Shown here: positions 25,716-34,009 of the stretch, in pieces | Layout: the number at the start of each line of letters is the position of its first letter | Position numbering within the stretch: the first letter of the stretch is position 1 | DNA from: Candidatus Saganbacteria bacterium | GTDB lineage: Bacteria > Margulisbacteria > WOR-1 > O2-12-FULL-45-9 | Assembly (NCBI GenBank): GCA_016932255.1 | Contig: JAFGDE010000006.1 | Location: forward strand, 1 to 51,392 | Direction of reading: 5' to 3' | DNA: 51,392 bases | The notes under the pieces: model-generated | Databases searched by the model: none | What the model was told of the DNA's origin: nothing | The model's input: only the letters and a program-made list of their open reading frames with translations | Position numbers and translations under genes: made by a program

Positions 25716-27920
25716 GTGCGTCGTGCAATCACTACTATCTTAATATTGACGCTAGCGCTGATGAGCGCCTGTTTTGCTACCGGGGTCGATACCTGGGAAG
25801 CCCAGACCAGCGGCTCGACCAAGCAAATGGACGGGATCTTCACCATGTCCCCTGCAATGGCCGTGGCGGTCGGTTTTGACAGGACAATACTTAAGACCAC
25901 CGACTATGGCGCCAACTGGGCCGCTAAAAAGGCCGAACTGACCAACAGAAATCTTTACGCTGTCCATTTCCCTTCCGCTTCTATTGGTTTTGCCGCCGGA
26001 CATAACGCGGCCAATAACTGGTCATACATTCTGAAATCAACTGATGGCGGGGAAAGTTGGGATGATAATCTGGACAGCAGCACCGACATACAGGCGATCT
26101 ATGATATATTTTTCATCAATGATACTACTGGCTGGGCTTGCGGCTCAATCAGCGGCACCAATCCTTCGATCATTTACACCACCAATGGCGGCACATCCTG
26201 GAACAATCTGGGCGGCGGTGCAGGCAAGCCCGGAGTTTATACCTACGAAGGCATTTTCTTTGTCAATGCCAGCACCGGTTGGGTCGTCGGCCATGACAAC
26301 GGCACCTCAGGCGGGAAGATATACAAGACCACGGACAGCGGCAGCAACTGGGCTGCTGAGAATTATCCTGACCTAAAGAACGCAGATCGTCTTTTTGACG
26401 TCTATTTTATTAACGCCACTACCGGCTGGATCGCGGGTTATATTCACGACTTTGGCGTAGGCGGGACCAATGCCATGGTGCTCAAGACCACTGACGGCGG
26501 AGCGAACTGGACGACCAATAATTCCGGCCTGACCCCAAGTTTCAATGCCGTTGATTTTATCGACGCTAACAACGGCTGGGCAGCCGGTTTCGGCAATTTC
26601 GCTGAAGTAGAACAAACGACCGACGGCGGCACTACGAACTGGAGCAATGTCTACCGGGGCGCCACTAACAACATGTATGATATTGATGTGGCAGACCTTT
26701 ATAATGGCTGGGCCGTAGGCGGCAACGGCCTGATCGTAAGGCACAAAGTTGATCCGACCATTACTTCGATCGCGCCTTCTACCGCCAACCAGGGCGATAC
26801 TCTTGGTGTCGTGATCCAGGGTACTAATTTCCTTGAAGGCCTGACCAGCTCCAGCCTGACCTTCTCAGCTTCAGGCGTGACCGTTAATTCCCTGACCCGC
26901 GACAGTGATTCACAGATCAGTGTCAATATCTCTATCGGCGGCGCGGCAACTACCGGCCTGAGCGATATCACACTGACTAATGCCGATGCCGGTTTCGTGA
27001 CTGAGACCAACGCTTTCAGCATCAATCCTGTCGGTGTTACGCCGCCGACTATAACATCGATCACGCCCGAGGCCGGCGGCCAGAACGCCGTTGGTATGAC
27101 AGTTACCATAATCGGTTCAAATTTCCACACGGCCTCAACACCCGAAGTGGTCTTCCGCAATGGCGGCATCACGGTCAATTCATTGACCAACGATGCAACC
27201 AGCATTACGGCCAATATCTCTATTTCCGCGACCGCCGCCACGACCTGGCGCACTGTTTCTGTCCAGAATACCGATGACAGCGGCATCACTTCCAAGAACA
27301 ACCTGTTCAAGGTCAACCCAGCGCCCAGTATCAGCACCCTGATACCGCGGCCTTCCCCTGTCAGGATCAGCGGCCTGGCCGGCGCCAGCGGCTCATATTA
27401 CATTAAGGGAGATAACTTCGCTGACGGTGCCGCTGTTTCCTTCTCGCCCAGCGGTATTACAGCGACTTCGGTCCAATACCAGGATGCCCAGACCTTGATC
27501 GCTGAACTTGATATCGCCAGTTCAGCCGCCGCGGGCAATTATTCGATGACAGTGACCAATCGTGATAACGGCCGGGGAATCCGCAATAATATCTTTTCTG
27601 TTACACTGCCAACAACCAATGCTGAGGCATCCGAGCTCTATGCCTACCCCAACCCCTGGAATCCCACGCTCGTTCCACAGGTGAGCATGCAGGTCAAATT
27701 GAGTAAGGTCCCGACCGACATCAAATTAGTCCTGGCCACGATCAACGGCGTTACTATCAAGGAATTTGAATTCACGGCGACAAAAGAATACACCCACGTG
27801 TTATGGGACGGCATCACATCTATCCAGGAAGAAGTACCGAACGGGATCTACCTCGTTACCGTGATTGATAAAGGCAAAAACACAAAACTCGGCTGCATCA
27901 AGGTCATGGTCGTCAGATAA
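25716..27920 (+). CDS. Exported YCF48-like propeller protein with TIG and FlgD-like domains
   Basis: The 734-residue protein has an N-terminal signal (LTLALMSACFATG), possibly lipidated at Cys19. Residues about 25-345 are repeats of the YCF48/BNR kind (VHFPSASIGFAAGH...ILKSTDGGESWDD; FFINDTTGWACGS), a seven-bladed propeller in YCF48. Three TIG/IPT-type Ig domains follow (about 348-630), with starts such as TITSIAPSTANQGD and TITSITPEAGGQNA. The C-terminus has YAYPNPWNP and a FlgD-like domain ending in GIYLVTVIDKG. The GTG start follows AAGGGGGAG. It sits 14 bases after the SLH-barrel gene, so the two are probably co-transcribed. Function is unknown; surface location is inferred. Confidence 0.85.
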   Translation: MRRAITTILILTLALMSACFATGVDTWEAQTSGSTKQMDGIFTMSPAMAVAVGFDRTILKTTDYGANWAAKKAELTNRNLYAVHFPSASIGFAAGHNAANNWSYILKSTDGGESWDDNLDSSTDIQAIYDIFFINDTTGWACGSISGTNPSIIYTTNGGTSWNNLGGGAGKPGVYTYEGIFFVNASTGWVVGHDNGTSGGKIYKTTDSGSNWAAENYPDLKNADRLFDVYFINATTGWIAGYIHDFGVGGTNAMVLKTTDGGANWTTNNSGLTPSFNAVDFIDANNGWAAGFGNFAEVEQTTDGGTTNWSNVYRGATNNMYDIDVADLYNGWAVGGNGLIVRHKVDPTITSIAPSTANQGDTLGVVIQGTNFLEGLTSSSLTFSASGVTVNSLTRDSDSQISVNISIGGAATTGLSDITLTNADAGFVTETNAFSINPVGVTPPTITSITPEAGGQNAVGMTVTIIGSNFHTASTPEVVFRNGGITVNSLTNDATSITANISISATAATTWRTVSVQNTDDSGITSKNNLFKVNPAPSISTLIPRPSPVRISGLAGASGSYYIKGDNFADGAAVSFSPSGITATSVQYQDAQTLIAELDIASSAAAGNYSMTVTNRDNGRGIRNNIFSVTLPTTNAEASELYAYPNPWNPTLVPQVSMQVKLSKVPTDIKLVLATINGVTIKEFEFTATKEYTHVLWDGITSIQEEVPNGIYLVTVIDKGKNTKLGCIKVMVVR

Positions 27921-28036
27921 CCGGTGAAAGCCGGAGCTTGATCCCGCCCATCCTCTGCCCTGGTTTTCGGATAATATGACAGCCTTTCTCGATCGCCCCT
28001 TGAGTAGTAATACTATAAATAATGAATGCATTTAAA

Positions 28037-28065
28037 TTGCAATTTCACCTGATTTCTGCGATAAA
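28037..28065 (+). promoter_or_regulatory. Possible promoter of the unrecognised gene at 28074
   Basis: TTGCAA (28037-28042) and GATAAA (28060-28065) are 17 bases apart and each matches consensus at four of six bases. The start point would fall about two bases before the ATG, again suggesting a leaderless mRNA. No Shine-Dalgarno site precedes the gene. Confidence 0.4.
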
Positions 28066-28073
28066 TAATTGCC

Positions 28074-28910
28074 ATGGTCAACCGGGTATTTTATAAAAAT
28101 CTCAGCAGGATCGCGCCGCAAACCAGCGGGAAAAAGACCCATTTTTCTGGTCTGGCTTCTTTCTTAAGACTAAATTGCGAAGCAGCCATCAAGCCCTGGC
28201 GGCGCAAGGAAGCGATCCTGCCCGATAAAGATTTCTCCCCGGTCATGGTAGAGGTTAACCAGGGTCTTTCAGCCGCTGAACTGGAGCGCGGTTTCCTGGA
28301 ATGGCGGCAAAGAGGCGACAGCATTCTGGCCAATCCCCTGGACCGGGCGCAATTCAGGGACCTGGAAGAGTTCTCTCCGGAAGAAACTTTAAGGCGGCTG
28401 GAAAGTTACGCCGGCAGGACCTATATCGTACAAAGCTATCCTGAGGGCACTTTTGAAGCTCACGCCATATGTAACGGGACGGCCCATGTCTTTTTAATGG
28501 AGAACGCGCCCTGGAACAATAGCGACCTGACCGGGGGGCAGAAAAAACTTTACGGTACAGCTTCCCTGATCTGGGAAGTCCTGTTCGAGAACGCTCTGCT
28601 GGATGATGCCCGGCTCTGGAAGCGTGACAAAGTAGCCTTTTTTCGCGAAGCCGTGGTCGCGACTGAAACCTGGCACCGGCTGCAACTGGCCTGCCTGAGA
28701 CCAAGCCGGGAACAGCGTCAACCCAGCGGCAGGGAAGTTCTGACCGGGCTGCTGCATTATCAGATATACCGCAACATGATCTATCCTGACGCCCCGGCCA
28801 GCCTGTCGGCCCTGTCAGAGCGCGTTTGCATTCCTGAGGATATTCTCAGCCCGTTTTTGGGGCGATTGAGGGGTTACTACGCTTTGCTGGCAAAAGCCCG
28901 ATATTTTTAA
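28074..28910 (+). CDS. Unrecognised protein, 278 residues
   Basis: I do not recognise a family. The protein has no signal peptide or membrane segment, is basic at its N-terminus and rich in Arg, Leu and Glu, and looks like a soluble, mostly helical cytoplasmic protein. Motifs that may matter are YAGRTYIVQSYPEGTFEAHAICNGTAHVFLMENAPWNN (about 121-158) and RLWKRDKVAFFREAVVATETWHRLQLACLR (about 182-211). Its codon use resembles neighbouring genes, so it is likely real. It converges on the minus-strand operon and its stop overlaps that operon's last stop in the shared bases TTAA. Confidence 0.7.
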   Translation: MVNRVFYKNLSRIAPQTSGKKTHFSGLASFLRLNCEAAIKPWRRKEAILPDKDFSPVMVEVNQGLSAAELERGFLEWRQRGDSILANPLDRAQFRDLEEFSPEETLRRLESYAGRTYIVQSYPEGTFEAHAICNGTAHVFLMENAPWNNSDLTGGQKKLYGTASLIWEVLFENALLDDARLWKRDKVAFFREAVVATETWHRLQLACLRPSREQRQPSGREVLTGLLHYQIYRNMIYPDAPASLSALSERVCIPEDILSPFLGRLRGYYALLAKARYF

Positions 28911-30055
28911 GGCAGTGCCGTGAACTTGCCTTTACCCAGCATCTTGCCATTTTCCTTATTGACCAGGGTAAAGACATAGATGCCCGAGCTGACCAGTGAG
29001 CCCTGGTCAGTAATCAGGTTCCAGGAAACCTTATTTACGCCGGCTGAACCGCCCTCTTCTCTGGCGTTCATTGAGCGCTTCAGCACCACCCGGCCGGAAA
29101 CATCAAAGACGAACAGGTCGACCGGGATATCATGCGTCATGGTGTATTGGAAGAAGACCTCTTTTTCGGTCTTGAGGTGCAAGGGGCTCGGGAAAGTGAT
29201 CGGTATGCCGATGAGCCTGGGCTCCCCTCCCGCCACTGTCACGGTGCAGACCTCTTCAGTGCTGCCAAAAACATTGGCCGCGCGGAAAGTGATCTGCTGG
29301 TCGCCCTCAGGTAAAGTGTCTTTCTCCACTGACAGATCGATCACAAAATCCACTTCTGTGGGATTGTCGCTTGGCCCGGCCGAGCGGACTATCTGTGATG
29401 ATGAAATGGTATATGTTTTGGCCTGGGCCGTGCCGGCATTGACCACCATGGCCAGCCTGGAACGATCGACCCCGAAGTCAGAAGCCGCGGTCGCTGAGAT
29501 CCTGGGTTGAGCAGAAACAATGAACGGCTGCCCTTTCGCCACCAGGACCGGCTGGTAGAGCCGGTTGCCAAAGCGGATGTTCTGGATATTGGGCAGGCCA
29601 AAGGTCGGCCGTTCAGCCGGCGGATTAATGCCCGCCCCGCGCATCAGGACCAGGTTCTGGCCGACAATGTCATAGCCCTGGCCCGTGACCGTTACTTCAA
29701 CAGGATCAGCGCCGTATCCGTCAGAGCCCTGAACGATCGCCACATAATACTTGCCCGGGGCAATGTCCAGGCGCCAATCTTCCAAGGCATTGATCATATA
29801 CTGGTTGGTCCTACCGGACAAGCCGACAGTGCCAACCAGGTCATCGCTGTAGCCGCCCACGATACTGTTATTCTCCAGCCGTTCATAAAAACAGACCTGC
29901 CGGCCTTCTGTGCCCACGCTGTCCGGGTCCGAAACCGAGCCGGTGATCCAGTAGAGGCCCATGTACACAGGCTGGGCTGAGGCTTTTGTAGTCAGTAGCC
30001 AGTAGCCGGTAGCCAGTGTCAGGACCAACAACAATATTAAACTGATTCTTTTCAT
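28907..30055 (-). CDS. Exported mosaic protein with FlgD-like C-terminus (last gene of the seven-gene operon)
   Basis: The 382-residue protein has a signal peptide ending ASA-QP. Part of that signal (LATGYWLLTTK) is encoded by tandem heptamer repeats. Residues about 28-140 (YWITGSVSDPDSVGTEGRQVCFYERL...GKYYVAIVQGSDGYGADPVEVTVTGQG) match the N-terminal domain of the gene at 31324-32706. A middle Ig-like part follows. The last 100 residues resemble the FlgD Ig domain (FQYTMTHDIPVDLFVFDVSGRVVL...VSWNLITDQGSLVSSGIYVFTLVNKENGKMLGKGKF). It lies 84 bases downstream of the previous operon gene, with a hairpin element in the gap, so it may be expressed at a different level. Confidence 0.82.
   Translation of the reverse strand: MKRISLILLLVLTLATGYWLLTTKASAQPVYMGLYWITGSVSDPDSVGTEGRQVCFYERLENNSIVGGYSDDLVGTVGLSGRTNQYMINALEDWRLDIAPGKYYVAIVQGSDGYGADPVEVTVTGQGYDIVGQNLVLMRGAGINPPAERPTFGLPNIQNIRFGNRLYQPVLVAKGQPFIVSAQPRISATAASDFGVDRSRLAMVVNAGTAQAKTYTISSSQIVRSAGPSDNPTEVDFVIDLSVEKDTLPEGDQQITFRAANVFGSTEEVCTVTVAGGEPRLIGIPITFPSPLHLKTEKEVFFQYTMTHDIPVDLFVFDVSGRVVLKRSMNAREEGGSAGVNKVSWNLITDQGSLVSSGIYVFTLVNKENGKMLGKGKFTALP
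29988..30015 (-). repeat. Four tandem heptamers (GTAGYCR) inside a signal-peptide coding region
   Basis: GTAGTCA, GTAGCCA, GTAGCCG and GTAGCCA follow each other without a gap. On the coding (minus) strand they read as Leu-Ala-Thr-Gly-Tyr-Trp-Leu-Leu-Thr-Thr. A related array (TGCCTAC, TGACTAC) lies at 41415-41435. Confidence 0.85.
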
Positions 30056-30085
30056 AATATTCTCAATCCTATCCAGGACCTGTTC

Positions 30086-30113
30086 GGAACCTGCGACTAA
30101 ACGTCGCGGTTCC
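30086..30113 (+). repeat. TRAAC-loop hairpin element, forward copy, unpaired
   Basis: Outer arm GGAACC/GGTTCC, bulged T at 30092, inner arm GCGAC/GTCGC and loop TAAAC. It lies between the last two genes of the minus-strand operon. No clear inverted partner is seen nearby, though CTAGAACCC just downstream may be a remnant. Confidence 0.9.
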
Positions 30114-30139
30114 TAAAAATCCTAGAACCCAGAATCTAT

Positions 30140-31312
30140 TTACCTTGTCCCCGTCAATTCCGCCACCGCATCCGCCAGTACCGAGATCTGATAGGTCTGG
30201 TCCTTGCCCATTGTTACGTCGGCCGGATCAGCCGGCGCTCCGCCTGCGGTAATGAAGCTGAACGAGTTCAGATCGCCTGATGTATAGGTCACGATATAGC
30301 CGACCGGCTGCTGCGCGGCAACATCCCACCAGCCCGCAGATGTCACAACATTACTGCCGGCCTGGGTGTTGATGCTTTCGATCAGCTGCCGCAGGGTGGT
30401 CACCCCGGATACATTAGCGAACGGGAACGAGATCGGATTTAAACCCAGATCGCCTGACGGGCGGCGGAAGTTGTAGGTAACGGTCTCAGGGCCGCCAATC
30501 CCGCCTGATAACGTGGTCCAATCGTACACCGGATCGCTCCAGGGACCTGGGCCAAAAACGTTCTTGGCCCGGACCCGGAAATGATAGGTGCCGGCATTGA
30601 AGGGCGCTCTGGTCACGGGATCGACGTCAGGCAGGCTCCAGGAAGTGCCGGCAACCGAGACTACCCGATTGGGATCGGCATCAGCCGGCTCGGCCGCCGT
30701 GCCGATCCAGTATTTCAGGTCGTAACCGGTCGCTACGATCAGGTTCGGCTCCGAACCCTGACTGTAGGTCCCGGTCCAGTTCAAAGCCAGGTCCAGGACC
30801 ACATCGGTCGTGTCCCCGACCCGTTGATTGGACTCGGTAACTGAGTTTATCCTAGGCGCATTGACCGGCACACCAGCCAGATAAATGGTCCGAAAAGCAT
30901 CGACAGTGTGCTGGATAGCTGTGGCAGACGTTCCGGTAGCTGCTGTATAACCCCTTGAGATGCCGTAATGCGAACCGAGGGTACGCGGCGCGCCATCCCA
31001 GCTGCGTATAGTTACTGTTCCGCCAACATTTGTGGTTGTATCGTACTGATGGATCCCAGGATGGCTATAATTCATAATGCTTATCCGGCCGACGGTCGAA
31101 TTGGCGTTGACAGGCACGCTGCCGCTGAAAAACTCAATGTTTGCAGTGTCGACTGAACCTGGCCCAGAGTAAGTGGGATCCATCGCTGCGTTAGCAGTGT
31201 TGCGCAATCCGTTGTCGGCGATCTTGAGCACGATACCGGCAGCCAAAACTTGCGTAGATAAACCAGCGATCAGCAACCCTCCTGTCAGCAATAAAATTAT
31301 TTTTTTCTTCAT
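30140..31312 (-). CDS. Exported mosaic protein, paralogue of 32728-33987
   Basis: The 390-residue protein has a clear signal peptide (to about residue 24, QVLA-AG). The central part around APRINSVTESNQRVGDTTDVVLDLALNWTGTYSQGSEPNL matches a segment of the gene at 32728-33987 (SSITVQESQVRVGDTTDTRTTLTI). A fibronectin-III-like stretch follows (PFNAGTYHFRVRAKNVFGPGPWSDPVYDW). The C-terminal 110 residues (GLNPISFPFANVSGVTTLRQLIESIN...SAGWWDVAAQQPVGYIVTY) share with that paralogue the pattern GxNxxxxP...TxxxLIxxxN...AGWW. The start has AAGGAGG. Function is unknown; it is likely extracellular. Confidence 0.8.
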   Translation of the reverse strand: MKKKIILLLTGGLLIAGLSTQVLAAGIVLKIADNGLRNTANAAMDPTYSGPGSVDTANIEFFSGSVPVNANSTVGRISIMNYSHPGIHQYDTTTNVGGTVTIRSWDGAPRTLGSHYGISRGYTAATGTSATAIQHTVDAFRTIYLAGVPVNAPRINSVTESNQRVGDTTDVVLDLALNWTGTYSQGSEPNLIVATGYDLKYWIGTAAEPADADPNRVVSVAGTSWSLPDVDPVTRAPFNAGTYHFRVRAKNVFGPGPWSDPVYDWTTLSGGIGGPETVTYNFRRPSGDLGLNPISFPFANVSGVTTLRQLIESINTQAGSNVVTSAGWWDVAAQQPVGYIVTYTSGDLNSFSFITAGGAPADPADVTMGKDQTYQISVLADAVAELTGTR

Positions 31313-31323
31313 CTTTTTCCTCC

Positions 31324-32706
31324 TTAGTATCTTGGGAGCGTCAATGTCCAGTCATAGCTCGCCGAGTCAGTTGGGATATAATAAAATTTACCTTCTCCAA
31401 CTGTCAGGTTAACCGCGTCAGGATAATTCCAGTCGCTGCCTACCAGAGTGGAGATCCAAAATGCCTGCGCTGAACGTGCTGGAGGTGGCGGCGGGATACG
31501 TGAAGCGTCTGGATACCAAATATGCACCTGATCCTGCTCCCTAGGCACGAAACCAGCCGCATTAACTGTCCGGACTACCGGACAGGGATAACCGATCAGG
31601 TTGTATTCCCTGACTAGTGGGATCTGGAGACCAGTCGCAAAGTTATCAACCAAGCCTACAAAAGTAAGCTGGACAGAACCACGAGACGGAAGTGCCGGCA
31701 CCAGATCTGGACCAGGTACGATGTAAATAAAGAAACCTTCGCCAAACTGGAAGTTGTGGGGCGCGCTCCAATGATCAGAAGTAGTGCCCGCTGTCAACCG
31801 AGTAGTGAGCATATAACCCTGTGTACCGATCCCGGCGCCTAAATTCCACCAGTGGATCTGGTCGCCGATCAGGAGCTGATTACCGATCAGGGTCGGAATA
31901 TCAATAGTTGCTGAATTGAACGGATAGCAAAGCAGGTTATAGCCTTCGACCAGGCTAAGATCTGTTTTACCCAAGGTGCGGCGATTGTAGGCCATCCCGC
32001 CGCCATCGGTGCCGAATATATCCGCCCTGGCCACGCCGTCAGGCACGATCCTGTAATAGAACGTGCGGCCATCCCCTGTATGCGTGTCAGGATCGGTCCA
32101 GGTAGTTTCTCCGGCCGCCAGAGTGAACGGGCCGGCCACCGGTCCGGAGCCGTATAGGTCGGTATTGTTCGAGAACTCATCGGTAGCCGGATCAGCTTCC
32201 ATGCGCCAGATGACCGCATTGATCGCTCCGTTATAAGACCAGTCAAGCCGAATAGCACCGCTGTCAAGCCGGCTAATTGTCGAACCATTGATCAGGCCGT
32301 CATCCGGGCCTTCGGTCACACCACCCGGCCCGCCGCCATCGGTCAGGGTCAGGTTAACCCGGTTCCAGCCTTCAGTGGTCAGGGTGAACGGCACCGGATC
32401 AGCGCCCCAGGTATCAAGGGTCGGGTCTTGTTCTATCGCCACGTAATAGGTCGTGCCTGAAACAGGACGAAAATCCTCATTATCAAAGATATTAAGCTCA
32501 TAATAGCCTGATGCTGAAAACGGCGGGCCGACCCTGATCCTTGCTCCGGTCGGATACGAAGAATAAACGACCACTGTCCTGCCATCGACCGGATTGGGAG
32601 CGCCGTTGCGGCTTACTTCGCCGCGCACAAAATACATGGCGTCAAAGATCGGCTGGGCCACAGCCGCCTGGCCGAGCAAGATAAAAACTATTACTGACCC
32701 TATCAA
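31324..32706 (-). CDS. Exported mosaic protein with 'NLIxYP' domains, paralogue of 34010-35392
   Basis: The frame given starts at a TTG at 32706 (460 residues). Its N-terminus IGSVIVFILLGQAAVAQP lacks the basic residues of a signal peptide. Reading upstream in frame adds NKRFL, and an ATC at 32721 sits seven bases after AAGGTG, so the true start may be this non-standard codon. Residues about 20-130 match the first domain of the gene at 28907-30055 (DGRTVVVY...YYVAIEQD..TWGADPVPFTL). An Ig/Fn3-like part and two 'EGYNLLCYPF...GDQIHWWN' type domains follow, as in the gene at 34010. It is one of seven co-directional exported genes with short spacers. Confidence 0.78.
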   Translation of the reverse strand: MIGSVIVFILLGQAAVAQPIFDAMYFVRGEVSRNGAPNPVDGRTVVVYSSYPTGARIRVGPPFSASGYYELNIFDNEDFRPVSGTTYYVAIEQDPTLDTWGADPVPFTLTTEGWNRVNLTLTDGGGPGGVTEGPDDGLINGSTISRLDSGAIRLDWSYNGAINAVIWRMEADPATDEFSNNTDLYGSGPVAGPFTLAAGETTWTDPDTHTGDGRTFYYRIVPDGVARADIFGTDGGGMAYNRRTLGKTDLSLVEGYNLLCYPFNSATIDIPTLIGNQLLIGDQIHWWNLGAGIGTQGYMLTTRLTAGTTSDHWSAPHNFQFGEGFFIYIVPGPDLVPALPSRGSVQLTFVGLVDNFATGLQIPLVREYNLIGYPCPVVRTVNAAGFVPREQDQVHIWYPDASRIPPPPPARSAQAFWISTLVGSDWNYPDAVNLTVGEGKFYYIPTDSASYDWTLTLPRY

Positions 32707-32727
32707 GAACCGTTTATTGATCTTTTA

Positions 32728-33987
32728 TCACCTTGTGATCGCCAGAGTAAAACTGATCGGCGCTGAAACCGACATTTGATAGACACGGTCAGGGCCGGTC
32801 GACCTGAATGTATAATCCGAAGGCAGGCCTATTATTCCGGTAGGAATAGGCGTGCCGCTGACATCTGTCCAGCCGACCATGATCTGAGCTGTTTCCTGCC
32901 ACCAGCCCGCAGTACCAACTGTGATACCCTCATCAGCCAAAGCATTGATCAAGTCCTGCATGGTAGTGATCGTACGTCCTGTTACCGTCGGGCCGTTGAA
33001 AACAATGGCTGTGGCAGCCGGTACCGTGAACTGGTTGATGCCCAGTGTCCCCGAAGTATTGAAGTCGCAATGGATCTCCATTGGGCCACCCATCATCCCC
33101 GCTCCCAACAGCGTCCAGGGTACTGTCCTTTTGTTCGACAGGTCCGCAACGTTGTCATCGCCGGGCACTGAGAACCAGTTCCTGTTCCAGGCGATTATCT
33201 GATAGGTCTCCCCTGGTTCCAGGTAATCACCATTGATAGTAAAAGTGCCTCCTGCCTGATTGATCAGAGTCGGGCCGGCGATCGTCACAGTGCCGCCCCC
33301 GGCAACAGTGGTGACCGGGGCGCCATCACCGCTCCTGACTATCTGCAAAGCGTAATTGCTGGGAGTGCCGCCGCCAATATCGCGTATATTTGGCGAAGAA
33401 CCCGTATCAGAAACTACAGTGATAGTTAAGGTTGTCCTGGTATCGGTGGTGTCGCCTACCCTGACCTGCGATTCCTGCACTGTGATACTGCTGGGGGCGT
33501 AAGGCGTGGCCGCTTGCCTGGTCGTCTGGCCGCGCAGGAAATAATCCTTGACCTCACTGCCCGACAGGGCCAGGGGTGAGGAGGTCCATGTGCCGCCGGC
33601 ATTATAGTAACCACTGCTCAGGATAGTGTAATGGCTCCCGTCAGATGAACGCACCAGGACATAAACCGTGCCTGTCCCGGCAAAATCATAGCGAGAAACG
33701 TCGAACCCGCCGGCAGCCGTGTATGTTGAAAACCCGGAAGGGACAAAAGCCGTGGCTCCGGCGTTCGGCGCTGGCGCTGAATTAAAATATAACAGGTTGG
33801 TCGGTGAGATCGTGTTCGGGCTAGGTATTATGAGAGCTCCGGTGTGATCGGTCAAAGTATAAGTGCCGCCTGAACCGCTGATGGAAACTGAACCGTTGGT
33901 CGCAGCCATTGCACTTGACCCAAAATAAAAGCTTAAAGTCAATAATAGCCAGACTATCACCAACCGTTTTTGGACCAGATTTTTCAT
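32728..33987 (-). CDS. Exported mosaic protein, paralogue of 30140-31312
   Basis: The 419-residue protein begins with a signal peptide ending AMA-AT. The first 150 residues are Gly/Ser/Thr-rich with short strands. Then comes the QVRVGDTTDTRTTLTITVVSDTGSSPNI segment shared with the gene at 30140, and a C-terminal domain ending in LGINQFTVPAATAIVF...TMQDLINALADEGITVGTAGWWQETAQIMVGW, also shared. AGGAGG precedes the ATG by a proper distance. The stop TGA lies only a few bases before the downstream gene, whose ribosome site overlaps it. No catalytic motif is seen. Confidence 0.8.
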   Translation of the reverse strand: MKNLVQKRLVIVWLLLTLSFYFGSSAMAATNGSVSISGSGGTYTLTDHTGALIIPSPNTISPTNLLYFNSAPAPNAGATAFVPSGFSTYTAAGGFDVSRYDFAGTGTVYVLVRSSDGSHYTILSSGYYNAGGTWTSSPLALSGSEVKDYFLRGQTTRQAATPYAPSSITVQESQVRVGDTTDTRTTLTITVVSDTGSSPNIRDIGGGTPSNYALQIVRSGDGAPVTTVAGGGTVTIAGPTLINQAGGTFTINGDYLEPGETYQIIAWNRNWFSVPGDDNVADLSNKRTVPWTLLGAGMMGGPMEIHCDFNTSGTLGINQFTVPAATAIVFNGPTVTGRTITTMQDLINALADEGITVGTAGWWQETAQIMVGWTDVSGTPIPTGIIGLPSDYTFRSTGPDRVYQMSVSAPISFTLAITR

Positions 33988-34009
33988 ATCACACGCCTCC
34001 TAATATCCA

